From: Actinoplanes auranticolor
GTDB lineage: Bacteria; Actinomycetota; Actinomycetes; Mycobacteriales; Micromonosporaceae
Direction of reading: 5' to 3'
DNA: 64,000 nucleotides
Assembly (NCBI RefSeq): GCF_018332655.1
Contig: NZ_BOQL01000021.1
Span: 310,001 to 374,000 of the forward strand
Part shown: piece by piece, positions 16,845 through 25,858 of the stretch
Numbering within the stretch: position 1 is the first letter of the stretch
Layout of the letters: each line of letters opens with the position of its first letter
Notes under the pieces: model-generated
What the model was told of the DNA's origin: nothing
The model's input: only the letters and a program-made list of their open reading frames with translations
Databases searched by the model: none
Program-made: the position numbers and the translations under genes

Positions 16845-17788
16845 TGGCGCTCACGTTCGCCGCGACGCCGCGTACGCGCAGCCCCGAGACACCCCGGCCG
16901 CGCTCGTCGCGCGGCCGGGCGGCCCGCCGCTCGCTCACCGGGTGGGGGTTCGCCGGGCCGGCGACCCTGCTGGTGGTCGGCCTGTCGATCTTCCCCGCGG
17001 TCTGGGCGTTCTTCATCTCGCGGACCAAGTGGAACGGGATCGCGCCGGCCACCGACGTCGGCTGGCGCAACTACCAGCGGATCGCGACCGACCCGGACGC
17101 GATCGCGGCGGCCCAGCACACGCTGGTGCTCACGGTGCTGTTCGTGCCGGCCTCGATCCTGCTCGGCATCCTGATCGCGGTGGCGCTGAACCAGAAGATC
17201 CGGCTCATCGGCTTCTACCGCACCTGCATCTTCGTGCCGTACGTGGCGTCGGCGGCGGCGACCGGCATCCTGGCCAGCTTCGTGTTCAACCCGCAGTTCG
17301 GCGCGGCCAACGAGGCGCTGCGCCGGCTGGGACTGCCGGCCCAGCAGTTCCTGGAGAGCCCGGGCCAGGCGCTGATCGTCATCTGCCTGATCGCGCTCTG
17401 GGGCGAGGTCGGCTTCTGCGCGGTCATCTACCTCGCCGCCCTGCAGGACATCCCCAAGGAACTGGTCGAGGCGGCCACGGTGGACGGCGCGGGCAAGTGG
17501 CGCGTCTTCCGCCACATCACGCTGCCGGAGCTGCGCCCGGTCACCGTCTTCACCGCGATCTGGCAGACCATCACGGCGATGCAGTTGTTCGACCTCATCT
17601 ACACCACCACCCGCGGCGGCCCGATGAACAGCACCCAGACCGTCGTCTACTACATCTACGAGCTGGCCTTCCAGACCCAGAGACTGGGGTACGGCGCCGC
17701 CGTGGCCTACCTGCTCTTCGCCGTGACGATGCTGCTGACCGTCGTCGTCATCTGGTACAACCGCCGTTCCGGATCGGGGGCCTTCTGA
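16844..17788 (+). CDS. Sugar ABC transporter permease (MalF/UgpA type)
   Basis: A 314-residue inner-membrane permease with six helices after an Arg-rich cytoplasmic N-terminus. The EAA loop reads DIPKELVEAATVDGAGKWR (about residues 203-221), the contact with the ATPase. Its ATG overlaps the TGA of the binding-protein gene (TGATG). No ATP-binding subunit is encoded nearby; actinobacterial CUT1 importers usually share the MsiK ATPase, which is the likely partner here. Confidence 0.95.
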   Translation: MALTFAATPRTRSPETPRPRSSRGRAARRSLTGWGFAGPATLLVVGLSIFPAVWAFFISRTKWNGIAPATDVGWRNYQRIATDPDAIAAAQHTLVLTVLFVPASILLGILIAVALNQKIRLIGFYRTCIFVPYVASAAATGILASFVFNPQFGAANEALRRLGLPAQQFLESPGQALIVICLIALWGEVGFCAVIYLAALQDIPKELVEAATVDGAGKWRVFRHITLPELRPVTVFTAIWQTITAMQLFDLIYTTTRGGPMNSTQTVVYYIYELAFQTQRLGYGAAVAYLLFAVTMLLTVVVIWYNRRSGSGAF

Positions 17789-18630
17789 TGTCGAACCCGG
17801 TTTCCCTCCGGCGGCGCCGCCTGCCGTTCAACCCCTGGCACCTGCTGCTCATGCCGCTGGCCTTGATCTTCGTCCTGCCGCTGGTCCAGATGGTGCTGAC
17901 CTCGTTCATGACCACGCAGGAGATCAACCAGTTCCCGCCCAAGTTCATCCCGGCCAGCCTGCACCTCGACGGGTACCGGGCGCTGCTGAGCGAGTCGCAC
18001 ATCGTGCGCTGGTTCGCCAACACCGTGCTGGTCTCGGCGATCGCGGTCGTCTCGCACCTGATCCTGTGCTCGCTGGCGGGCTACGGCTTCGCCCGCCTCA
18101 AGTTCGCCGGGCGGGGTCTGGCCTTCCTCGCCGTCGTCGCCACGGTGATGATCCCGATGCAGCTGCTGATGATCCCGACGTACCTGATGTTCGCCCGGGC
18201 CGGCATCGTCGACACCCTGGCCGCCGCGTTCGTGCCGTGGCTGGCGTCGGCGTTCGGCATCTTCCTGATGCGGCAGTTCTTCCTGTCGCTGCCGGTCGAG
18301 CTGGAGGAGGCGGCCCGCCTCGACGGCTGCAGCACGCTGCGCACGTTCATCAGCGTGGTGCTGCCGCTGGCCCGTCCGGCGCTGGCCACGCTGGCCGTCT
18401 TCACCCTGCTGTCGAGCTGGAACGACCTGCTCTGGCCGCTGGTGGCGATCAGTGACGACAACAGGTTCACGCTGCAGGTCGGGCTGGCCAGCTTCCAGGG
18501 CACCCGGCGTACGGAATGGTCGCAGTTGATGGCCGGCAACGTGATCGCCACGATGCCGCTGATCATCGCCTTCCTGGTGGCCCAGAAGCGGTTCATCGCC
18601 ACCATGACGTTCAGCGGACTCAAGGGGTAG
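17788..18630 (+). CDS. Sugar ABC transporter permease (MalG/UgpE type)
   Basis: A 280-residue permease partnering the preceding one, with six membrane segments. The EAA loop is LPVELEEAARLDGCSTLRTF. Start overlaps the previous stop (TGATG). The operon ends here, three bases before the stop of the convergent DUF3291 gene, with no visible hairpin between them. Confidence 0.95.
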   Translation: MSNPVSLRRRRLPFNPWHLLLMPLALIFVLPLVQMVLTSFMTTQEINQFPPKFIPASLHLDGYRALLSESHIVRWFANTVLVSAIAVVSHLILCSLAGYGFARLKFAGRGLAFLAVVATVMIPMQLLMIPTYLMFARAGIVDTLAAAFVPWLASAFGIFLMRQFFLSLPVELEEAARLDGCSTLRTFISVVLPLARPALATLAVFTLLSSWNDLLWPLVAISDDNRFTLQVGLASFQGTRRTEWSQLMAGNVIATMPLIIAFLVAQKRFIATMTFSGLKG

Positions 18631-18633
18631 TCC

Positions 18634-19101
18634 TCAGCGCCGGGTGGTGAGCTCCGGGGCCGGGAACGTCCGCCGGAACGTGAACGCCTCCGGTGACGGG
18701 CCGGCGGCGACCAGGTCGAGGCGCTCGCACGCCTCCTCGACGGTGGGGAGGTGGCCGGTCGGGACCCACCACAGGACCAGCGAGGCCGGCAGGTCGTGCG
18801 GCAGGAACCAGTCACGGCGGCGGCGCAGGTAGTCGAGGTGGGCGCTCTGGTACGAGAACGCGCGCAGCGACTCGACGGAGTCCCACACCGACATCGTGAC
18901 GATGATGTCCTCCGCCAGGGGCCGCACGGTGGTGGCGTCGCCGTCCGGGCCCTCGGCCAGGCGCCAGACGAAGCCGGGGGCCGCGTCGGCCAGGGCGTTG
19001 ATGATGTCCAGCCCGGCCACGAACTCCGCGATGGACGGGTCGGTGAGCGGGGCGCGGAGGCGGGCGACGTTGAACTGGGCCAGGTGGAATGCGCTCGTCA
19101 T
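18634..19101 (-). CDS. DUF3291 domain protein
   Basis: A 155-residue soluble protein. FHLAQFNVARLRAPLTDP, FVWRLAEG and SVWDSVESLRAFSYQSAH are typical of DUF3291, a dimeric alpha/beta-barrel fold related to antibiotic-biosynthesis monooxygenases; function unknown. It lies 33 bases downstream of a cysteine-containing HTH regulator on the same strand and is probably its co-transcribed target. ATG 19101 is used; a GTG 12 bases upstream is possible. Confidence 0.82.
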   Translation of the reverse strand: MTSAFHLAQFNVARLRAPLTDPSIAEFVAGLDIINALADAAPGFVWRLAEGPDGDATTVRPLAEDIIVTMSVWDSVESLRAFSYQSAHLDYLRRRRDWFLPHDLPASLVLWWVPTGHLPTVEEACERLDLVAAGPSPEAFTFRRTFPAPELTTRR

Positions 19102-19134
19102 GCCCAGCAGCACAGCAGACCCCGCTCTCTAATG

Positions 19135-19794
19135 TCAATCAGATTTGTTTTTAGACACCACGACGCAGCAGCGGCCGGGCGCGGCATCCATCCGGGCGTG
19201 CCAGCCCGCCGCCGCGCCGGCCCCCTCCAGCAGTCCGTTGACCATGGCCAGGTTCATGCCGCAGATCAGCGGCGGGAACTGCTCGGCCAGCCGGTGGAAC
19301 GGGCAGTTGGTCAGCTGGATCCCGGCCGGCGTCTCCACCGGCAGGTAGCCGTGCGCGGCCAGCAACTCGCGGACGTCCGTCCCGGGTGGCGTACGGCGGC
19401 CGTGCTCGCGGGCCACGTCGAAGAGCGCGGTGTCGGCCCCGCTGCGCTCCACGGACTCGGCCAGCAGCTCGGCCGCCGTCCGGTAGTCGCGCGGCGGCAC
19501 GCTCACCGCGTGCTCGGCGGCCGACGCGCGGTAGAGCTTGGCCGGGCGGCCCGCGCCGGGCCCGGCGCGGCCGCTGCGCCGGGCGTAGGAGACCTCCAGC
19601 AGCCCGGCGCCGACCAGCTTGTCCAGGTGGAACGCGGCCAGGGTGCGGCCGACGCCGAGTGCCTCGGCCACCTCGTCGCGGCCGACCGGGCCGGTCCCGG
19701 CGGCCAGGACCGCCCGGTAGGCCGCGCGGCGCACGCCGTCGGTCAGCGCGCCCAGCGCCGCCAGGCCGGAATCGAGTTCATCGGGGGCCGTCAT
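19135..19794 (-). CDS. Cysteine-containing HTH regulator (ArsR/SufR-like)
   Basis: A 219-residue regulator. The N-terminal winged helix reads EVAEALGVGRTLAAFHLDKL, then VGAGLLEVSYARR. The C-terminal half carries TNCPFHRLAEQFPPLICGMN and GRCCVVV: four cysteines arranged like those of SufR-type proteins that hold an iron-sulfur cluster. Cluster binding is inference from the Cys pattern. It precedes the DUF3291 gene. The pair interrupts the carbohydrate cluster and may have inserted there. Confidence 0.78.
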   Translation of the reverse strand: MTAPDELDSGLAALGALTDGVRRAAYRAVLAAGTGPVGRDEVAEALGVGRTLAAFHLDKLVGAGLLEVSYARRSGRAGPGAGRPAKLYRASAAEHAVSVPPRDYRTAAELLAESVERSGADTALFDVAREHGRRTPPGTDVRELLAAHGYLPVETPAGIQLTNCPFHRLAEQFPPLICGMNLAMVNGLLEGAGAAAGWHARMDAAPGRCCVVVSKNKSD

Positions 19795-19853
19795 CCCGCC
19801 ATCGTATTGCCAACCACCGTTGATTTAAGACGCCGGCGCCGGCCGCGGCCGGG

Positions 19854-20753
19854 TCAGTCCAGCTCGTCCCGGGTGGCCTGGGCGGCGGTGCCGCCGGCGG
19901 CCCGGGTGCTCAGCGAACCGGCCGCGGCCGCCCACCGGATCGCCTCGATCACCGGCAGCCCGGCGAGCCGCCCGGCCAGGAAACCGGCGTTGAAGCTGTC
20001 GCCCGCCCCGGTCGTGTCCACCACCTCGACCGCCCGGCCCGGCGCGCCGGCCTCGCCGCCCGGCCACCACGCCCGGGCCCCCGCCGCGCCGTTCTTCATC
20101 ACCACGGTCGTGCCCGCCGCGACCAGGCCGGCCGCGGCCACCTCGACGTCCGGCTCGCCGGTGACCGCGCGCAGCTCGTTGGCGTTGGGCAGGAACACGT
20201 CGGTGTGCGCCAGGATGTCGGCGAACGACTCCCACTTCTCGGCGGGGTCCCAGTTGGTGTCCAGCGACGTGCCCACGCCGCGGGCCCGGGCCCGCTCGAA
20301 CACCCCGGCCAGCCCGGCCGCCAGCTGGGGCTGCAGGTAGAGCGACGCCACGTGCAGGTGCCGGGTGGCGGCCAGGTGCTCGTCGGTGACGTCCTCCGGC
20401 AGCAGGGTGGGGATCGTGCCGGGCAGGGTGAGGATCGCCCGGTCGTCCCCGGGCGGGGTGAGGATCACGCTCAGCCCGGTCGGCCGGCCGGTCGCCGTCC
20501 GCGGCTGGATCAGCGTCACGCCCCGCTCGGTGAGCCGCTCGCGGGTGATGTCGCCGAACACGTCGTCGCCGATCGCGGTGAGCAGCGCCGTCGTCAGGCC
20601 CAGTCGGGCGCAGCCGGCGGCGGTGATCGCCGCGGAGCCGCCGAGGACCAGGTCCGCTCCGGTCAGCAACTGCTCGGCCTGGCCGAAGCGGGGACGCACG
20701 TCGCCGCGCAGCACCAGGTCCGGGTTGGCGTCGCCCACCACGAGCACGTCCAT
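19854..20753 (-). CDS. PfkB family carbohydrate kinase
   Basis: A 299-residue ribokinase-fold kinase. The N-terminal motif VLGGSAAITAAGCARLG and the C-terminal DTTGAGDSFNAGF (anion hole and catalytic aspartate) are intact. ATG 20753 follows GGAGG by 5 bases. It is divergent from the GH114-kinase-aldolase operon. In this cluster it could phosphorylate galactosamine released by GH114/GH4 to start the Aga pathway, but the substrate cannot be read from sequence. Confidence 0.87.
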   Translation of the reverse strand: MDVLVVGDANPDLVLRGDVRPRFGQAEQLLTGADLVLGGSAAITAAGCARLGLTTALLTAIGDDVFGDITRERLTERGVTLIQPRTATGRPTGLSVILTPPGDDRAILTLPGTIPTLLPEDVTDEHLAATRHLHVASLYLQPQLAAGLAGVFERARARGVGTSLDTNWDPAEKWESFADILAHTDVFLPNANELRAVTGEPDVEVAAAGLVAAGTTVVMKNGAAGARAWWPGGEAGAPGRAVEVVDTTGAGDSFNAGFLAGRLAGLPVIEAIRWAAAAGSLSTRAAGGTAAQATRDELD

Positions 20754-20864
20754 GAAGTCCTCCGCTGTCCTCAACACTGTCCAAATGAACAATCTGAATT
20801 GCGCGTTTACCCTTTTCCGCCCGGCGGGAGCGGCTCGACAGCACCATACGCGCACAAACGACTA

Positions 20865-20893
20865 TTGACACCTGTGCGTTCGATCAGTTGAAT
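20865..20893 (+). promoter_or_regulatory. Candidate sigma-70-type promoter for GH114 operon
   Basis: TTGACA (20865-20870), a 17-base spacer and TTGAAT (20888-20893) form a good -35/-10 pair in an AT-rich stretch of the 252-base gap between the divergent PfkB and GH114 genes. It would leave a leader of about 105 bases before the GTG at 21006. Confidence 0.4.
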
Positions 20894-21005
20894 CGCTGAC
20901 AACGATCGAGCCCAGCCGGTAGCCAGCCCGGCATCTCCTGCGCCAGGGTGGCGGGCACCGCACCCGAGGCGGGGCAGATCCCTGAGCATCCCGGGAGTCT
21001 CCGTC

Positions 21006-21836
21006 GTGGTCACCCGTACCGTTCGCTGCTGGATCGCCGCCGGCGTGGCTGCCCTCGCCGCCGCCGCCGGGTTCACCCTGCACGCCGACGCGGGCACCAC
21101 CGCCCGGGTCGCCGCGGCGTACACGCTGCCGCCGGTCAACGCCGCGTTCGACTACCAGATCGGCCAGGTCTACACCCCGCCCGCCGCGGTGCGTGTGGTC
21201 AGCCGCGACCGCGAGGCCGCGCCGGCGGCCGGCCTCTACAACATCTGCTACGTCAACGCCTTCCAGGTGCAGCCGCAGGAGGCCACCTGGTGGCAGCAGC
21301 ACCACGACGACCTGCTGCTGCGCGACGCCCAGGGCCGGTACGTCATCGACGGCGCCTGGGACGAGATGGTGCTCGACATCCGCACCCCGGCCAAGCGCAC
21401 GGCCCTGGCGGCCATCGTCAACGGCTGGATCGACGGGTGCGCGGCGAAGGGTTTCCAGGCGGTGGAGCCGGACAACATCGACACGTACGACCGGTTCGGG
21501 GGCCTGCTCACCCGGGACCAGGCGGTGGCGTACCTGCGGTTGCTCGCCCCGCACGCGCACAGCGCCGGGCTCGCCATCGCTCAGAAGAACACCACCACCC
21601 TCGACGGTCAGGGCAAGGCGGCCGGGCTCGACTTCGCGATCGCCGAGGAGTGCGGCCGGTACGACGAGTGCGACGCCTACACCGAGGTCTACGGGGCCAA
21701 CCTGATCGTCATCGAGTACACGGCCGCCGCGTTCAAGAAGGCGTGCACGGCGGTCGGCGCGAGCGTCTCGGTGGTCCGCCGCGACCTCGACGTCACCGCA
21801 CCCGGCAGCGGCACCTACGTCTACCAGGCCTGCTGA
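21006..21836 (+). CDS. Secreted GH114 endo-alpha-1,4-polygalactosaminidase
   Basis: A 276-residue exported (beta/alpha)8 hydrolase. GTG 21006 follows GGGAG; the signal peptide runs to about residue 36. FDYQIGQVYTPP, LYNICYVNAFQ, YVIDGAWDEMVLDIRTPA, GFQAVEPDNIDTYDRFGG and GLAIAQKNTT match the GH114 family, which cuts alpha-1,4-linked galactosamine polymers such as those of fungal galactosaminogalactan. Acidic residues in the VIDGAWDE and VEPDNID strings are probable catalytic groups. It heads a co-directional run with a tagatose-type kinase 4 bases downstream, tying polymer cleavage to intracellular catabolism. Confidence 0.88.
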   Translation: MVTRTVRCWIAAGVAALAAAAGFTLHADAGTTARVAAAYTLPPVNAAFDYQIGQVYTPPAAVRVVSRDREAAPAAGLYNICYVNAFQVQPQEATWWQQHHDDLLLRDAQGRYVIDGAWDEMVLDIRTPAKRTALAAIVNGWIDGCAAKGFQAVEPDNIDTYDRFGGLLTRDQAVAYLRLLAPHAHSAGLAIAQKNTTTLDGQGKAAGLDFAIAEECGRYDECDAYTEVYGANLIVIEYTAAAFKKACTAVGASVSVVRRDLDVTAPGSGTYVYQAC

Positions 21837-21840
21837 ACCG

Positions 21841-22788
21841 ATGATCGTCACGGTGACCCTGAACCCGGCGCTCGACCTCACGTACGAGATCGACGCCCTG
21901 GTGCCGCACGGCACCCACCGCGTCACGACCGTCGCCGAGCGGCCCGGCGGCAAGGGGCTGAACGTGGCCACGGTGCTGCACGCGCTCGGCGAGCCGGTGC
22001 TGGCGACCGGACTGCTGGGCGGCCCGACCGGTGAGCGGGTGGCCGGGCTGCTGACCGGCGAAGGGGTGCCGGCCGCGTTCGTGACCATCGCGGGCGAGAC
22101 CCGGCGCACGGTCGCGGTCGCCGACCACGACGACGCGACCGGCTTCTGGGAGCCGGGTCCCCGGGTCACGCCGGGGGAGTGGGCCGCCTTCACCGGCCAC
22201 TTCGGCGCTCTGCTGGGCCGGGCGTCGGTGGTCGCGCTCAGCGGTTCCCTCCCGCCGGGCGTTCCGATCGACGGGTACGCCACCCTGATCCGTCTCGCCG
22301 CGGCCGCCGGAGTGCCCACGGTGCTCGACACCAGCGGCGAGGCGCTGCGACACGGCCTGGCCGCCGGTCCCGACCTCGCCAAACCCAACGCCGCCGAGCT
22401 CGCCGCCCTGCTGGAAGCCCCGCGCCCCGTTCTGGCCGCCGGCCGTCCGGCACCGAGCGGGCCGGAACTCGCCGACGCGACGGTGGCTCTGGACCACGGG
22501 GCCCGGGCCGTCGTCGTCTCCCGCGGACCACTCGGCCTGCTCGTCCTGACCGAGCAGGGCGCCTGGAGCGGCGTACCCCCGGAGCGGCTCGCCGGGAATC
22601 CCACCGGTGCGGGCGACGCCTGCGTCGCCGCCCTCAGCCGGGGCCTGCGGGACCGCACGCCCTGGCCGCAGCTGCTGGCCGACGCGATCGCCCTGTCCGC
22701 CGCGGCCGTCGCCGCGCCGCACGCCGGCCGGATCGACCAGGACACCTACCGCCGCCTGCGGCCCGCCGTGCGGGTCAGCGCGGCCTGA
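21841..22788 (+). CDS. Tagatose-6-phosphate / 1-phosphofructokinase-type kinase (LacC/FruK-like)
   Basis: A 315-residue PfkB-family sugar-phosphate kinase. MIVTVTLNPALDLTYEID and RPGGKGLNVATVLHALG are diagnostic of the LacC/FruK/PfkB branch; GNPTGAGDACVAAL holds the catalytic aspartate. Members make a 1,6-bisphosphate or 1-phosphate product. With the class II aldolase next to it and an AgaS-like protein in the cluster, phosphorylation of tagatose-6-phosphate is the best-fitting role. Confidence 0.85.
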   Translation: MIVTVTLNPALDLTYEIDALVPHGTHRVTTVAERPGGKGLNVATVLHALGEPVLATGLLGGPTGERVAGLLTGEGVPAAFVTIAGETRRTVAVADHDDATGFWEPGPRVTPGEWAAFTGHFGALLGRASVVALSGSLPPGVPIDGYATLIRLAAAAGVPTVLDTSGEALRHGLAAGPDLAKPNAAELAALLEAPRPVLAAGRPAPSGPELADATVALDHGARAVVVSRGPLGLLVLTEQGAWSGVPPERLAGNPTGAGDACVAALSRGLRDRTPWPQLLADAIALSAAAVAAPHAGRIDQDTYRRLRPAVRVSAA

Positions 22789-22801
22789 GAGAGGATCCAC
22801 C

Positions 22802-23653
22802 TTGTACACACCGACCGGCGAGATCGTCGCCCGGGCCCGGTCCGCCGGCGGCGGCGTGGGCGCGTTCAACGTCATCACCGTCGAGCACGCCGAGGCCATC
22901 GTCACCGGCGCCGAACAGGCCGGCCTGCCGGTGATCCTGCAGATCAGCGAGAACGCCGTGCGCTTCCACCACGGCCGGCTGGCCCCGATCGCGGCGGCCG
23001 CCCGGGCCATCGCCGAGGCCGCCACGGTGCCCGTGGGCCTGCACCTGGACCACGTGGAGAGCGACGACCTGTTCGACCAGGCGGCGGCCAACGGGTTCGG
23101 TTCCGTCATGTACGACGCGTCGAGGCTCGGCTACGCCGCCAACCTCAGCGCCACCGCGGCCGTCGTGCGGCGTGGCCACGCGCAGGGGCTGTGGGTGGAG
23201 AGCGAGCTGGGCGAGGTCGGCGGCAAGGACGGTGCGCACGCGCCCGGGGTACGGACCGACCCGGCCGAGGCGGCTGCCTATGTCGCGGCCACCGGGGTCG
23301 ACGCGCTCGCCGTCGCGGTCGGCTCGTCGCACGCGATGGCCAGCCGGACGGCCCGGCTGGACCACGACCTGATCGCCCGGCTGCGGGCGGCGGTGCCGGT
23401 GCCGCTGGTGCTGCACGGCTCCTCGGGCGTACCGGACGACGAGCTGGTGGCCGCGGTCCGCGGCGGCATGGTGAAGATCAACATCGGGACGGCTCTGAAC
23501 AGCGCCTTCACCGGCGCGGTCCGGGAGTCCCTGGACGGCAACGCCACCCTCGTCGATCCGCGCCGGTACCTGGCCTCGGCGCGCACGGCGATGGCCACGA
23601 CGGTCGCCGGCGCCCTGCGCCTGCTCACCGCGACGACCACCGCGGCGCGCTAG
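22802..23653 (+). CDS. Class II fructose/tagatose-bisphosphate aldolase
   Basis: A 283-residue zinc aldolase splitting a ketose bisphosphate into glyceraldehyde-3-phosphate and dihydroxyacetone phosphate. GVGAFNVITVEHAEAIV, VGLHLDHVESDD (zinc His and catalytic Asp), WVESELGEVGG, PLVLHGSSGV (zinc His) and VKINIGTAL are all present. The TTG start at 22802 follows GAGAGG and gives the family's N-terminus; no ATG or GTG fits. KbaY/GatY-type tagatose activity is inferred from neighbours. Confidence 0.9.
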   Translation: MYTPTGEIVARARSAGGGVGAFNVITVEHAEAIVTGAEQAGLPVILQISENAVRFHHGRLAPIAAAARAIAEAATVPVGLHLDHVESDDLFDQAAANGFGSVMYDASRLGYAANLSATAAVVRRGHAQGLWVESELGEVGGKDGAHAPGVRTDPAEAAAYVAATGVDALAVAVGSSHAMASRTARLDHDLIARLRAAVPVPLVLHGSSGVPDDELVAAVRGGMVKINIGTALNSAFTGAVRESLDGNATLVDPRRYLASARTAMATTVAGALRLLTATTTAAR

Positions 23654-24895
23654 ATGGTCACCCTCGCTCTGGTCGGGGCCGGGCTGCGCGGTCAGACCTA
23701 CGCCCGGCACGCCGTGGCCACCGGTCACGGCCGGATCGTCGCGGTCGCCGAGCCCGATCCGCGCCGCCGGGCCGCCGTGGCGGCCGAGTTCGAGATCCCC
23801 GCCGACCGGGTGTACGCGGACTGGACGGAGCTGGCCGCCGCGGGCCGGCTCGCCGAGGCCGCGATCGTCGCGACCCAGGACCGCCTGCACCGCGCCCCGG
23901 CCGTGGCGCTGGCCGACCTCGGCTACCACCTGCTGCTGGAGAAGCCGATGGCGCCGGCCGAGACCGGGGCGGCCGAGATCGCCGCGGCGGCGGTCCGCAA
24001 CGGCGTCATCCTGGCGGTGTGCCACGTGCTGCGGTACACGCCGTACACGAGGCTGGTGAAGGGCCTGCTGGACGAGGGCCGGATCGGCCGGCTGGTCAGC
24101 GTGGAGCACCTCGAGCCGGTCGGCTGGTGGCACTACGCGCACTCGTTCGTGCGCGGCAACTGGCGCCGGGAGGACGAGTCCGGGCCGATGCTGCTGACCA
24201 AGTCCTGTCACGACATCGACTGGCTGGTGCACCTCTTCGGCGGGCTGCCCGAGCGGATCAGCTCGTTCGGCAGCCGCACCCACTTCCGGATCGAGGACCG
24301 CCCGGAGGGGGCCGCCGACCGGTGCCTGGACTGCCCGGTCGAGCCGGTGTGCCCGTACTCGGCGAAGCGGCTCTACCTGGGCGCGCTCGCGGACCCGGAG
24401 CAGCACTTCTGGCCGCTCGGCGCGGTCACCCCGGAACCGACCGAGCCGGCGGTGCGGCAGGCGCTGCGCACCGGCCCGTACGGCCGCTGCGTCTACACCG
24501 CCGACAACGACGTGGTCGACCACCAGGTGGTGACGATGGAGTTCCCGGGCGGCGCGACGTGCTCGTTCACGATGAGCGCCTTCACCCCGATGGAACACCG
24601 CCACACCCGCCTGATGGGCACCCACGGCTACCTCGACGGCGACGGCCGTACGCTGCGCCACGTCGACTTCCGCACCGGCGCGGAGACGGTCCTGGACTCG
24701 GCCGGGGCGGGTGGCCCGTCCGCGTCGGACGGTCACGGCGGCGGCGACGAGGGGCTGGTGGACGCGTTCCTGGCGGCGGTCACGGCGGGCGACCCGGCCC
24801 TGGTGTCGTCGGACGCGGGGGAGAGCCTGGCGAGCCACCGGGTGGTGTGGGCGGCGGAACGGGCCCGCCGCACCGGTACGGTCGTCCGCCTCTGA
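23654..24895 (+). CDS. Gfo/Idh/MocA family oxidoreductase
   Basis: A 413-residue NAD(P)-binding sugar dehydrogenase-fold protein. TLALVGAGLRGQTYARHA is the Rossmann motif and LLLEKPMAP the family EKP motif. KSCHDIDWL carries active-site-type residues. An insertion RCLDCPVEPVCPYSAKR has three closely spaced cysteines that may bind metal. The ATG follows the aldolase stop directly, so it is the last gene of the operon. It may act on an oxidised or epimeric sugar; a redox glycosidase role (as in GH109) is possible but unsupported by a specific motif. Confidence 0.85.
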   Translation: MVTLALVGAGLRGQTYARHAVATGHGRIVAVAEPDPRRRAAVAAEFEIPADRVYADWTELAAAGRLAEAAIVATQDRLHRAPAVALADLGYHLLLEKPMAPAETGAAEIAAAAVRNGVILAVCHVLRYTPYTRLVKGLLDEGRIGRLVSVEHLEPVGWWHYAHSFVRGNWRREDESGPMLLTKSCHDIDWLVHLFGGLPERISSFGSRTHFRIEDRPEGAADRCLDCPVEPVCPYSAKRLYLGALADPEQHFWPLGAVTPEPTEPAVRQALRTGPYGRCVYTADNDVVDHQVVTMEFPGGATCSFTMSAFTPMEHRHTRLMGTHGYLDGDGRTLRHVDFRTGAETVLDSAGAGGPSASDGHGGGDEGLVDAFLAAVTAGDPALVSSDAGESLASHRVVWAAERARRTGTVVRL

Positions 24896-24899
24896 CGAC

Positions 24900-25553
24900 T
24901 CAGCGGGTCTCGCGGTGGCGCCGGCGTTCGATGTCGGCCTGGATCTCGGGGTCCCAGCGGCCGGCGTCCCAGTCCTCCGGCCGCGGCTCCGGGGAAGGCA
25001 CGCCGCTCAACGACGGTGTCAGGACCGTCTCGGCCCGGGGCACGCCGGCGCCGGCCGGTGGGCCCGGAGCGGTGAGCCAGGACTGGATCCTCGCCCGGGC
25101 GAGGAACGCACCGACGACGAGCAGAGCCGCGGCGGCGACTCGGATCAGGTGGACCGCCTCGTTGTCCGAAGGCAGCACGACGGACAGCAGGATGAGGATC
25201 GTCGCGCTGGACATCGCCCAGTTCCGGACCACGGCCACCGTGCCGCCGTGTGCTTCGACGATGTTCCTGGTGAGGTTGGCCCAGACGACCCACGACACCA
25301 CCAGGGCCACCGCCAGGGCCGCGGAGAGCACGACGGGGATCTGTTTCCCGGACGACTCGAGCACACCGGCCACGATCGCGGCCTTCGTCAATGAGTGGGT
25401 GCCGAGTGCCGCGCTGAGCAGCAGCAGCGACCACCACGCGATCCGCCAGCGCAGCGGAAGCTGAATGCGCGGCACCGGGCCGCCCGCGCAGCCGTGAGCC
25501 TGGCCGGCATGAGTGAGCCGGGCGCCGCACGTCGAGCAGTTCATCTCATTCAT
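24900..25553 (-). CDS. Membrane protein with N-terminal zinc-ribbon-like motif (DUF4328-like)
   Basis: A 217-residue protein of unknown function. The start MNEMNCSTCGARLTHAG gives CxxC plus a later cysteine (GQAHGC), like a half zinc ribbon. About four to five membrane segments follow (residues 40-170), with WANLTRNIVEAHGGT resembling the DUF4328 region. The tail is Pro-rich and ends in charged PEIQADIERRRHRETR. Earlier in-frame starts exist but code for low-complexity sequence. Confidence 0.6.
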   Translation of the reverse strand: MNEMNCSTCGARLTHAGQAHGCAGGPVPRIQLPLRWRIAWWSLLLLSAALGTHSLTKAAIVAGVLESSGKQIPVVLSAALAVALVVSWVVWANLTRNIVEAHGGTVAVVRNWAMSSATILILLSVVLPSDNEAVHLIRVAAAALLVVGAFLARARIQSWLTAPGPPAGAGVPRAETVLTPSLSGVPSPEPRPEDWDAGRWDPEIQADIERRRHRETR

Positions 25554-25858
25554 CCCCGTGCCGCCGTTGTTGTCGGCGCACGCTAGCAACGCGACGCCGC
25601 AGCCCGCAGCCCGGTTACCGCGATATCGGGCATCGGGCCTGCTCAGGCCGGATGATTCGATTCTCCGGGCATATGCGCAAGATTGCATGTAGTGATCAGC
25701 GCGCTACTACGCGTTCGTGAGACCCTTGGCGGGTGGCTGGGTTTCGGCTACGTTGAGGAGTATCAGCGCCGCTCACATCGCTTGTGATCGGTTTGCACCG
25801 TTGCCGCCATTCCGGAATGTATTTCTTCGCCGCCGGAGAATTGCGCTGGGGACCCGCT
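25554..25858. other. Gene-free promoter region of the PLP operon
   Basis: These 305 bases hold no convincing ORF. They are more AT-rich than the surroundings (for example around 25660-25700) and lie between the divergent membrane-protein gene and the PLP-enzyme operon, so they should contain promoters for both. No clear dyad was found. Confidence 0.5.
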
